In this document: positions 18,144-25,753 of the stretch, piece after piece
Layout of the letters: every line of letters begins with the position of its first letter
Numbering within the stretch: the first letter of the stretch is position 1
Assembly (NCBI GenBank): GCA_041394945.1
Contig: JAWKHH010000006.1
Location: 26,573-90,572 of the forward strand
Length of the DNA: 64,000 nt
Direction: 5' to 3'
DNA from: Bryobacteraceae bacterium
GTDB taxonomy: Bacteria > Acidobacteriota > Terriglobia > Bryobacterales > Bryobacteraceae
Position numbers and translations under genes: made by a program
The notes under the pieces: model-generated
Databases searched by the model: none
Told to the model about the DNA's origin: nothing
Seen by the model: only the letters and a program-made list of their open reading frames with translations

Positions 18144-19168
18144 GCCGCCGCTCCCGTCACCGCCCGGTACATTTCCCACGCCGAGACAAACCGGTATTCC
18201 CAACCCCGCGCCCGGCACTCGGCCGCCATTCCGCCGTAAAGCGTATCCAGCCCGCCCCCCTCGAACAGCATCGCCGAGTTCTTCTCCTGCGTTCCGTGCG
18301 AGTACAGCTTCACGAAGATGTCGTTGCCGATCCGCGGCGCCACCGCGAGCCACACCCGCGCCCGGTCCGCCCCCGGCGCGTCATAACCGGCCAGTTCCCC
18401 CGTGTCCATCCGCGGCAGCACGCGGCCGCCCCCCCACCGCAACCCGAACGGCCCCGGGATCATCAGCAGCCGGCCCGCCCCGCCGCTCTCCCCGCGCCCG
18501 TACCGCGGCCCGGTGTCGTAGGACTTCGGCCGGGCCGGATCGTCCACCGCCCAATAGACCTCGTTCAACTGCCGTGCCTGCGTCGGCGAAGGCCCCGACG
18601 GCATCGTGAAATCGGCATAGCATCCCATCCGCTCGAGCAGCGTGATCTCATTGTTCAACCCGCACCAGCGCCCGTCGGGCCGCGAGTTGTCCAGACACCA
18701 GTTGCCATGGATGAATCCGAATACCCGCCGCCCCTCCACCCGGCGCAGCAGCCCGTGCCGCCGCTCGAGCGTCTCGAGAAAACCCTCCATCCGTTCGACG
18801 AACGCCGCCTCGGTGTCGCCGTCATGATGGACGTGGATCTCCACGTCGCCGATGCCGTCCGCCGTCATCTCGGCGAGCGGGTCGAGCAGTTCCGGACGGT
18901 ACTCCTCCTCCGGGTAGAAGAAGCTGTAGCAGGCCGGCTTTCCCGCCGAATCCACGTTCCGCGCCGCCACCTCCGGCCACCGCTGCCGCCATCGCGCCAC
19001 CCGCTCCCGCGCCAGCCCGTCATCGGTGTTGTGCCAGTAGGGTTCGTAGTGATCGGTGATCGCCACCCACACCCGCACCGGTCCCGGCCCCGGACGCCAT
19101 CGTCCCAACGCCATCCGGCTCCGGAAATAACCCGGAGCCCATATCTCGGCGTGTCGGGGGAGCTTCAT
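18140..19168 (-). CDS. Putative polysaccharide-deacetylase-like protein
   Basis: 342 soluble residues, no signal peptide. Phrases such as VAITDHYEPYWHN, VEIHVHHDGDT, GFIHGNWCLDNS and CYADFTMPS suggest a NodB-like deacetylase barrel with several His/Asp residues that could bind metal, but the canonical motif order is not obvious. The family is best described as uncharacterised. It overlaps the flippase gene by 4 bp (GTGA), so translation is coupled, and it follows the transaldolase gene by 21 bp. A role in trimming or modifying the repeat unit in the cytoplasm is inferred from context. Confidence 0.6.
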   Translation of the reverse strand: MKLPRHAEIWAPGYFRSRMALGRWRPGPGPVRVWVAITDHYEPYWHNTDDGLARERVARWRQRWPEVAARNVDSAGKPACYSFFYPEEEYRPELLDPLAEMTADGIGDVEIHVHHDGDTEAAFVERMEGFLETLERRHGLLRRVEGRRVFGFIHGNWCLDNSRPDGRWCGLNNEITLLERMGCYADFTMPSGPSPTQARQLNEVYWAVDDPARPKSYDTGPRYGRGESGGAGRLLMIPGPFGLRWGGGRVLPRMDTGELAGYDAPGADRARVWLAVAPRIGNDIFVKLYSHGTQEKNSAMLFEGGGLDTLYGGMAAECRARGWEYRFVSAWEMYRAVTGAAA

Positions 19169-19189
19169 GGAAAACGGACGAGCCCCGGG

Positions 19190-19909
19190 CTAGAGCTGGA
19201 ATCCCGACTTGGTGGCGTCCTGGTAAAACATCTGCACCGTCTCGAGCGAGTAGTCGTCGAGGTCCTTGCCCACCAGCGACAGCTTTTTCAGAATGTCCGC
19301 CGTCGCCGTGATGATGTGGCACCCGATCGCGTCGGCCTGGAACACATTCAACAGCTCACGCGGGCTCGCCCAGATCACTTCCATCCCCGCGTGCGGACGC
19401 GTCAGGTCCACCGTTTCCTTCATCAGCGGCACCGGATCCACTCCCGTGTCGGCGATCCGCCCGGCGAACACCGATACGTTCGAAGGCGCGCCGCCGGCCA
19501 GTGCGTCGACCACCTCCCGAACCTGCTGCATGGCGAGGATCGCCGTCACGTTCAGCTTCACGCCCTCGTGGCTCAGCTTCCGCACCAGCGGCGCTGTCGG
19601 CTCGCGCTTCGTGTTCGTCACCGGGATCTTCACGTACACGTTCCCGCCCCAGGTTGCGATCTTGCGCGCCTGCCGCTCCATTTCCGGCAAATCGTCGGCG
19701 AACACCTCGAGCGAAATCGGACGGTCCGGAATCGCCGCCACGATGTCCCGCGCGAAGGCTTCGTAGTCGCTGATGCCGGCTTTCCGCATCAACGTCGGGT
19801 TGGTCGTGAATCCCTGTATCCGCGGATTGGCATACAGTTCGAGCATCGTGCCGCGGTCGGCTCCGTCGGCGTACAGTTTCACGTTCAGGCTGTTTGCTGG
19901 CTTACTCAC
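19190..19909 (-). CDS. tal: Transaldolase (short, TalC/MipB-like)
   Basis: 239 residues from a GTG at 19909 with GGAG nine bases upstream; upstream in-frame sequence is inside gmhB and rejected. The N-terminus is LYADGADRGTMLEL, followed by GFTTNPTLMRKAG and VYVKIPVTNT with the Schiff-base lysine. Later come LNVTAILAMQQV and SVFAGRIADTGVDP. These are standard transaldolase blocks, and the length fits the short class. Transaldolase makes sedoheptulose-7-phosphate from fructose-6-P and erythrose-4-P. Because gmhA-type, hddA and gmhB genes lie directly upstream, I infer a dedicated supply of sedoheptulose-7-P for heptose synthesis. Overlaps gmhB by 8 bp. Confidence 0.88.
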   Translation of the reverse strand: MSKPANSLNVKLYADGADRGTMLELYANPRIQGFTTNPTLMRKAGISDYEAFARDIVAAIPDRPISLEVFADDLPEMERQARKIATWGGNVYVKIPVTNTKREPTAPLVRKLSHEGVKLNVTAILAMQQVREVVDALAGGAPSNVSVFAGRIADTGVDPVPLMKETVDLTRPHAGMEVIWASPRELLNVFQADAIGCHIITATADILKKLSLVGKDLDDYSLETVQMFYQDATKSGFQL

Positions 19910-20447
19910 TCGTTTTGGCTCCTTGCGACAATATCCACTCCACGGCCTGGCGCACGCTCGCCACCCGCGCATCGGGCGGCTCCGTCGGTCCGCGCTCCTG
20001 GTACCCGTAGTCGATCCACACCGTCCGGCACCCGGCTGCCGCGCCGGCGTCCACATCCCGCCACCGGTCCCCGATCACGTAGCTGCTTCCCAGGTCGATC
20101 CCGTACTTCTCCGCCCCCTGATGCAACAATCCGGGCCGCGGCTTGCGGCATGCGCAGCCGTCGCCGCTGTCGTGGTAACACACGAAGAAATCGTCGATCG
20201 GCAGCTCTTCGCCCAGCCATTCATGCATGCGCTCGATGGCCTCCCGCGATTGCGTCCCGCGCGCGACATCGGGCTGATTGGTCACCACCAGCAGCTTGTA
20301 GCCCTCCGCGCGGAGAGACCGCAACCCGTCGCGCACGCCTTCGTTCAATTCCATCTCCACCAGGCTCGCCGGCGGATACGGCTTCCCCTCCCGCACCACC
20401 GCTCGGTTGATCACTCCGTCTCGATCGAGAAACACCGCCCGTTTCAC
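19902..20447 (-). CDS. gmhB: D-glycero-D-manno-heptose 1,7-bisphosphate 7-phosphatase
   Basis: 181 residues, HAD superfamily. It begins VKRAVFLDRDGVIN with the DxD nucleophile pair at residues 8 and 10. TNQPDVARG follows, then the zinc-binding and specificity loop CYHDSGDGCACRKPRPG, which is diagnostic of GmhB, and IGDRWRDVDAGAAAG with the metal-binding Asp. It removes the 7-phosphate from heptose 1,7-bisphosphate before guanylylation. I used the GTG at 20447, six bases beyond the stop of the fused hddC-gmhA gene; other GTG codons a few residues upstream are possible. Closely coupled to the transaldolase downstream. Confidence 0.9.
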   Translation of the reverse strand: MKRAVFLDRDGVINRAVVREGKPYPPASLVEMELNEGVRDGLRSLRAEGYKLLVVTNQPDVARGTQSREAIERMHEWLGEELPIDDFFVCYHDSGDGCACRKPRPGLLHQGAEKYGIDLGSSYVIGDRWRDVDAGAAAGCRTVWIDYGYQERGPTEPPDARVASVRQAVEWILSQGAKTSE

Positions 20448-20452
20448 CGCCT

Positions 20453-21799
20453 CTACCGGACCGACTCCCACTTGGTCTGCTCCTGCTTCAAATCCGGATG
20501 CGACACCAGCAGATGCCACACCACGCCCTGAAACGCCTCGGCGTGCGGGGTCGTGTTCATCGCGTTCACCGTCGGCACGATCACGCACGCATCAGCCACC
20601 TGCGCCGTGTACCCGCCATCCCGGCCCACGATGCCCAACACCCGCGCCTCCGCCTTCTTGGCCACCTGCAGCGCCGATACCAGATTCGGACTCACGTTCT
20701 TCTCGAGATTCCCGCCGCCCACCGAGAAAACCAGCACCGTGTCTTTCTTGTTGATCCGGCTCGTCTTCAACCAGCTCTCGAACACCGTCGCCCAACCCTC
20801 GTCGTTGGTTCGCGCCGTCAGCTCGGAAACATTGTCGGTGGGCGCGTACGTCTCGATCCCCACGATCTTCCGGAAATCGTTCACCGCATGGGAGGCGTTG
20901 GCCGCGCTTCCCCCCACGCCCAGGATGAATAGCCGTCCGCCCTCGCTCCGCGTCTGCCCGAGAATGGCCACCATTTTGGCGATCGCGTCCCGGTCCAGCT
21001 TGTCCAGGATCTGCTTACTCTCGTTGATGTATTGTTCGATAAAACTCACTCGCGCACTTCCTTCCTTCTTGTTCTTGTTTTGCGTGGTGCCGGATAGCAG
21101 CGTCGACAGCTCTTCCAATCCCTGAAATGAGCCGACTTCGTAAAAACGCTCGCCTACCTCGAAAGCGGCCAGCTCGTCCCGCGCCAGCAGCCGCTGGTAG
21201 AGTCCGGCGAGGTCAAACGCCCCCTCTTCAGTATCGTCAAAAGCCGACCGGTGAAACAGCCCTAACCCGTAGTCGATATACCGCATCCGGGGCGTCCGCT
21301 TCTTCTTGTCGTACACCACGATCCGCCCGCCCTCGTACTCCACGTTGCTCGTATCCCATTGCCCTTCATTGCGATACACCGTCATCAGCCCCTTGCGGCC
21401 GCTTTCGGTGAACACCCGCTGCGCGCCGGCGTAGTCGCAAGGCAGGTACGAATCCCCGTACAGCACGAAGAACCGCTCCCCAAGCAGCGGCAGCGCCTGC
21501 CGGACGGCTCCGCCCGTCCCCACCAGCGCCGGACCGTCCGGCGAATACGCGAGCTCCATTCCGAACCGCGACCCGTCTCCGGCGTACTCCTCGATCATTT
21601 CCCCCAGAAATCCCGTGCACAGCACCGCCCGGCGGATCCCAGCCCGCCGCAGCAGCCGCAACTGGTGCGCCAGAAATGGCTCTCCGGCCACCGTCACCAG
21701 CGACTTCGGAATCTTCTCGGTTACCGGCCGCAGCCGCGTCGCCAATCCCCCCGCCAGGATGGCCACCGGCAGCAGTTCACTCTCAGCTCCTGGCGACAA
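20453..21799 (-). CDS. hddC-gmhA: Fused heptose-1-P guanylyltransferase and sedoheptulose-7-P isomerase
   Basis: 448 residues containing two enzymes normally made from separate genes. Residues 11-235 are a sugar nucleotidyltransferase (VAILAGGLATRLRPVTEKIPKSL, then YGDSYLPCD with the metal-binding Asp), matching HddC. After a Lys/Asn-rich linker (TTQNKNKKEG, 238-247), residues 250-448 are a SIS-domain isomerase (FILGVGGSAANASHAVNDFRK; LVFSVGGGNLEKNVSPNL), matching GmhA. Together they would catalyse the first and last steps of GDP-D-glycero-alpha-D-manno-heptose synthesis. The start is uncertain: TTG at 21799 overlaps hddA by 17 bp, but a start nearer the VAILAGG motif is also possible. Confidence 0.87.
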   Translation of the reverse strand: MSPGAESELLPVAILAGGLATRLRPVTEKIPKSLVTVAGEPFLAHQLRLLRRAGIRRAVLCTGFLGEMIEEYAGDGSRFGMELAYSPDGPALVGTGGAVRQALPLLGERFFVLYGDSYLPCDYAGAQRVFTESGRKGLMTVYRNEGQWDTSNVEYEGGRIVVYDKKKRTPRMRYIDYGLGLFHRSAFDDTEEGAFDLAGLYQRLLARDELAAFEVGERFYEVGSFQGLEELSTLLSGTTQNKNKKEGSARVSFIEQYINESKQILDKLDRDAIAKMVAILGQTRSEGGRLFILGVGGSAANASHAVNDFRKIVGIETYAPTDNVSELTARTNDEGWATVFESWLKTSRINKKDTVLVFSVGGGNLEKNVSPNLVSALQVAKKAEARVLGIVGRDGGYTAQVADACVIVPTVNAMNTTPHAEAFQGVVWHLLVSHPDLKQEQTKWESVR

Positions 21800-22766
21800 C
21801 CTGCGTCCCCTCGAAATCGAACCGCATCCGGATCTCCTGCAGCCCCGCCCCCGTCATCGCCTGCCGCAGCCGCATCCGGTTCTCCGTGTAGAACATCAGG
21901 AACCCGCCGCCGCCGGCGCCGATCACCTTCCCCCCGAGCGCTCCGTTCTGCCGTGCCAGCTCATACAACGCGTCGATCTGCGGGTTGCTCATCCCGGCCG
22001 ATCGCTTCTTCTTGTGCTCCCAATGCACGTGCATCACTTCGGCGAACCGCCGCAGATCGCCCGCGAGCAGCGCCTCCCGGCTCTCATAACCCAGTTGCTT
22101 CACGTAATGCAGGTTGTCGATCATCGATTGATCGTTCTGCTTGCTGCGCTTGTCCTGATCCTGCAGAATCGCGCTCGCGCTCCGCGTGAAGCCGGTAAAA
22201 AACAGCATCAGCCCGTCTTCGAGATTGGTCACCGTCTGCCGCGACACCCCGAGCGGCTCGACATCGATCTTTCCGCCCGGATGGAACGTGAAGCTGGTGA
22301 TCCCGCCGAACGCCGCGATGAACTGATCCTGCTTGCCGATCGGCTCCTTCAGCCGGTCGAGCTCGATGTGACAGGCCTGCTCGGCCAGCTCCCGCGGCGG
22401 CACGAAGTTCTTCGCGAGCGCATGCAGCGCCCGCAGCAGCGCCGTCGTAAAGCTCCCCGACGACCCCATCCCCGTCCCGGCCGGAATGTCGGCCATGCTC
22501 GTGATCTCCAGATGCTCGTGCTGCGTCGGCGCCAGCTTCAGCGCCTCCCGCACGATCGGGTGCTGAATCGCATCTACCGATTCCACCGCCTCAAGCTTGG
22601 AATACTTCAGAATGATCCCCGGCGCGAACGACTCATGCACCGTGATGTAGACGTACTTGTCGATCGCCGCCGACATCACGAATCCGGTGTGATGTTCGTA
22701 ATAAGACGGCAGATCCGTTCCGCCCCCGCCCAGCGAGATCCGCAGCGGGCTCCGTGTGATGATCAA
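21783..22766 (-). CDS. hddA: D-glycero-alpha-D-manno-heptose-7-phosphate kinase
   Basis: 327 residues, GHMP kinase family. TTG at 22766 has AGGAG seven bases upstream. Motifs: RSPLRISLGGGGTDLPSYY at the N-terminus, the phosphate-binding loop IPAGTGMGSSGSFTTALL, and a C-terminal GKVIGAGGGGFLMF. The GGGGTDLPSYY sequence and overall length match HddA. It phosphorylates heptose-7-P at C1, giving the alpha-1,7-bisphosphate used by GmhB. It is the first gene of the heptose run (hddA, hddC-gmhA, gmhB, transaldolase), with the genes overlapping or only a few bases apart. Confidence 0.93.
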   Translation of the reverse strand: MIITRSPLRISLGGGGTDLPSYYEHHTGFVMSAAIDKYVYITVHESFAPGIILKYSKLEAVESVDAIQHPIVREALKLAPTQHEHLEITSMADIPAGTGMGSSGSFTTALLRALHALAKNFVPPRELAEQACHIELDRLKEPIGKQDQFIAAFGGITSFTFHPGGKIDVEPLGVSRQTVTNLEDGLMLFFTGFTRSASAILQDQDKRSKQNDQSMIDNLHYVKQLGYESREALLAGDLRRFAEVMHVHWEHKKKRSAGMSNPQIDALYELARQNGALGGKVIGAGGGGFLMFYTENRMRLRQAMTGAGLQEIRMRFDFEGTQVVARS

Positions 22767-22885
22767 TCCTGTTCTCCTGTTGTTTTCGCGACCACCGGCC
22801 CGCGGGGGTCCGACCCCTCCGCGCGCCCGGTCGGCCCGCGCCTGCGGGGCTGATCTTTGACTAGTATACCCGGGGTCTGTACGTC

Positions 22886-24304
22886 CTAAAACTGGAAGTA
22901 GATGAACTGCACGTCGCGATCGTCAAAGATCAGGAAAATGAACAACAGCGCGGCATAGGCGGCCGGCCGCAGCCAAGCCACCGGAGGCCGGATTTCGCCT
23001 TTCGCCGGCAGTTCGAACCGCGCCGCCAGCCACGGCTCCACCACGCAGTAGGCCGCGATGATCATCGTCAGCAGGTACTGGTTCACCGAGTACGCAACCC
23101 GGAACGACTGCGGCGCCGCCATCGTCGTCAACATCGTCAGCGACTGATCGAGGCTCGCCGCCCGGAACGGCACCCAGGCCGCCACCACCGCCGTAATCGT
23201 GAATACCCGCCATCCCCAGCCCGCCCACCATGCCTTCGCCCAGGCGTGTTTCTCCTCCACCCGCTCCCACATCCGGTACAAAACCAGATACACCCCGTGC
23301 ATCAGCCCCCACAGCACGTAGCCCCATCCGGCCCCGTGCCACAACCCGACGAGCGCCATGATTCCGATCAGGCTCCCGTACAACGGCAGCGGCGCTCCCC
23401 CATACTTCGCGTTCACCGGGAAGAACAGATAATCCCGGATCCAGCGCGACAACGTCATATGCCACCGGCCCCAGAAATCCGGCGGCGAGGAGGCATGGTA
23501 GGGGAACCGGAAATTCTCCGGAAGCGTGATCCCCATCATCTGCGCCACCCCGATCGCCATGTTCGAATACGAGGAAAAATCGAAGTAAATCTGCAAACCG
23601 AACGCCACCGCCAACGCCCAGTTATCGAAGAACGAATTGGTCGCCGCCGCCTGCGGCAGAAACCCTTCGTCGACGAACGCGGACAGGTTGTTGGCGAGCA
23701 GATTCTTCTGTACCAGTCCCACGATCAGCCGGTCCAGGCCCCGCAGCAGGTGCCCCGTTTCGAACCGCAGGTTCTTCGAAAACTGCGGCGCCAGTTCCCG
23801 AAACCGTACGATCGGCCCGGCCATCAGATGCGGCCAGAACAGGACGAACAGCCCCAGATCGGACAGCCGCGCCTGCTTGGTGCGGCCCTGCCGCGTGTCG
23901 AGCAGGTAGCTCACCGCCTCGAACGTGTAAAACGAAATGCCGAGCGGCAGCGCCAGCGTATAGCCCGGTCCCAATCCCTGCCGGCCCAGCCACCCCATCG
24001 CCGCGTTGACGTTCTCCACCACGAACGGCCAATACTTGAACACGCTCAGAATCGCCAGCACCGCCGCGATTCCCGTCCACATCCATCTCCCGGCCGCATC
24101 CTTGTCCTGCTCCATCCGCCGCCCGCACACATACGCGGTTCCGCATACCAGCAGCGGCAGCGCCGTGTGCGCCACGTTCCAGGTGGCGTAGTAGAGCAGG
24201 CTCACCGCCAGCAGATACCACCGTCGCCAGTTCACCGGAATCAGCCAGTACAACCCGATCACCGGAATCAACGCGAGCAGGTAGGAGTAGGAGGTGAACG
24301 CCAT
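22886..24304 (-). CDS. MBOAT-family O-acyltransferase (AlgI/DltB-like)
   Basis: 472 residues with about ten membrane segments. Conserved MBOAT blocks include FYTFEAVSYLLD, WPHLMAGPIVRF, IYFDFSSYSNMAIG, FWGRWHMTLSRWIRDYLFFP and GLWHGAGWGYVLWGLMHG, which contains the catalytic histidine (near residue 321). The protein ends in an aromatic tail FIYFQF, like the Tyr-containing C-terminal motif that takes part in acyl transfer in Dlt-type systems (recalled from the literature). It would carry acyl groups across the membrane onto an exported glycan. It starts 6 bp after the SGNH gene and closes the ligase-ACP-SGNH-MBOAT set. Confidence 0.92.
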   Translation of the reverse strand: MAFTSYSYLLALIPVIGLYWLIPVNWRRWYLLAVSLLYYATWNVAHTALPLLVCGTAYVCGRRMEQDKDAAGRWMWTGIAAVLAILSVFKYWPFVVENVNAAMGWLGRQGLGPGYTLALPLGISFYTFEAVSYLLDTRQGRTKQARLSDLGLFVLFWPHLMAGPIVRFRELAPQFSKNLRFETGHLLRGLDRLIVGLVQKNLLANNLSAFVDEGFLPQAAATNSFFDNWALAVAFGLQIYFDFSSYSNMAIGVAQMMGITLPENFRFPYHASSPPDFWGRWHMTLSRWIRDYLFFPVNAKYGGAPLPLYGSLIGIMALVGLWHGAGWGYVLWGLMHGVYLVLYRMWERVEEKHAWAKAWWAGWGWRVFTITAVVAAWVPFRAASLDQSLTMLTTMAAPQSFRVAYSVNQYLLTMIIAAYCVVEPWLAARFELPAKGEIRPPVAWLRPAAYAALLFIFLIFDDRDVQFIYFQF

Positions 24305-24310
24305 GACCTG

Positions 24311-25474
24311 CTACGGCTTCTCTTCTTCCAGCAATCCGGCAAACCGCGCCGCCATCAACCGATGCCCCTGCCGCCCGATATGCAACGGGTCCGGACCGTT
24401 CATCCAGCGTCCCCAGTACTGTTCCGAAAGGGCGCTTTCGAGATCCACCAGCCGCACCCCTTCCTGCCCGGCCACCGTTGCGATGAACTTCCGGTATTCC
24501 TCCCGGTCCCGCGCGCTCCGGTACAGCTTCACCTTCGGGTTGAGCGGCGCATGGAACAGCAGCACCTTCACGTGTTTCTCCCGGCACGCCCCGACCATCG
24601 CCTCAAGCGCCGCCCGGCTCCGCTCCCAACGCGTCCCGCTGATCGTCCTCGCCGTGCTCGGTTTCAACTGCAGCACATACACCCGCAGCCGGTAGAGCAT
24701 CTCGAGGAAATCGTCCTTCTGAACCCGCCGCTCGGAGAACACCGCCGCCAACCGGCCTAGTTCCTCCCGCGTGGCCGCCTCCACCTGCTCGCCGAACCGC
24801 ATCCCGGCCGCCGGCGCCTGCTCCGGCTTCTTGTTCCGGTTCTGCCTCCACTCCCGCAGCGCCTCGCGGAACGTCTCCGCGTAAGCGGCGCTTCCCGCCG
24901 CCTCGCGCTCGATCTCCTCCCGGAACCGGTCCTGTTCGAGCATCTCGAGCATGCCGCCGCGAATCCCCGCGTTCCAGAACGCCTGGTAGTTCACCTGCAC
25001 CACCACTTCATCGGGCCGGATCCGGTCGTCGAGCAGCAGGTAGCGGACATACCACAGCGCCTCGGCGTAGCTCATGCCAGGCGCCGAGAGCCGGTACACC
25101 AGCAACCCTCGCCGGTCACCGTCGAGCGCCAGTTGGTCCACGTAGGTAGGCTCGGCCTGGTCGCTCCGCGGCTCGCCATCGGCCAGGCTCACCGCCAGCA
25201 TCTGCGAATTTCCGATGAAACACACGCGGCGCCCGCCGCGGCCCTTCCAGTGCTTTTCCAAGGCGCCGAAACTGGCGAGCGGCCGTTCGCCCCGGCTCAG
25301 CTCCTGGATCCGTTCGTCCCGCACCAGGTTCTTCACCTGCGTCCAGGCCGGCGGCGCGCCAAAAATCAGATCGAGCGACTGGTTGGCCTTGTCGAACGGA
25401 CGCGCCGTCAACAGCGCACCGGTGAAACCCACCGTCAGCCCCACTACCGCGGCAGCGATCGCTATCGCCTTCAT
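24311..25474 (-). CDS. Membrane-anchored SGNH-type acyl transfer partner (DltD/AlgX-like)
   Basis: 387 residues: one N-terminal membrane anchor (AIAIAAAVVGLTVGFTGALLTA) and then an extracytoplasmic domain. CFIGNSQMLAVSL holds the likely nucleophile Ser in a GNS block. DPLHIGRQGH near the C-terminus holds the Asp-x-x-His pair, so the catalytic set looks complete. Proteins of this layout (DltD, AlgJ/AlgX, PatB) work with an MBOAT to move the acyl group onto the final polymer. It lies between the ACP and MBOAT genes. The match to DltD itself is by architecture, not by close sequence. Confidence 0.8.
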   Translation of the reverse strand: MKAIAIAAAVVGLTVGFTGALLTARPFDKANQSLDLIFGAPPAWTQVKNLVRDERIQELSRGERPLASFGALEKHWKGRGGRRVCFIGNSQMLAVSLADGEPRSDQAEPTYVDQLALDGDRRGLLVYRLSAPGMSYAEALWYVRYLLLDDRIRPDEVVVQVNYQAFWNAGIRGGMLEMLEQDRFREEIEREAAGSAAYAETFREALREWRQNRNKKPEQAPAAGMRFGEQVEAATREELGRLAAVFSERRVQKDDFLEMLYRLRVYVLQLKPSTARTISGTRWERSRAALEAMVGACREKHVKVLLFHAPLNPKVKLYRSARDREEYRKFIATVAGQEGVRLVDLESALSEQYWGRWMNGPDPLHIGRQGHRLMAARFAGLLEEEKP

Positions 25475-25507
25475 CCTCTGTTCCCTCTCGAACCTTCCGG
25501 CGGACCC

Positions 25508-25753
25508 CTACCGGCTCTCGGCCGTCCGTTCCACCGTGTCCACGATCCAGTCCACACTCTCAAAATCGTCCGGCTGTAGCTTTTCGGTAGGCATACGAAT
25601 GTTCAGCCGCTGTTCGAGCTTGGTAATCAGTTTCAAAATCGACAGCGAATCGATTCTCCCCGAACTGATCAGCGCCTCGTCGTCGGCCACCTCGGCTCCG
25701 GTCATCTCGGCCACCACCGCCCGCGCGGCCGCCGCGATCGTCTCTCTATCCAT
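25508..25753 (-). CDS. Acyl carrier protein
   Basis: 81 residues, acidic and helical. The phosphopantetheine attachment site is the Ser of GRIDSLSILKL (Ser36). Length and pattern match stand-alone carrier proteins such as DltC. Its ATG overlaps the end of the AMP-ligase gene by 8 bp, which strongly suggests the ligase loads this carrier. The acyl group attached is not determined by the sequence. Confidence 0.9.
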   Translation of the reverse strand: MDRETIAAAARAVVAEMTGAEVADDEALISSGRIDSLSILKLITKLEQRLNIRMPTEKLQPDDFESVDWIVDTVERTAESR

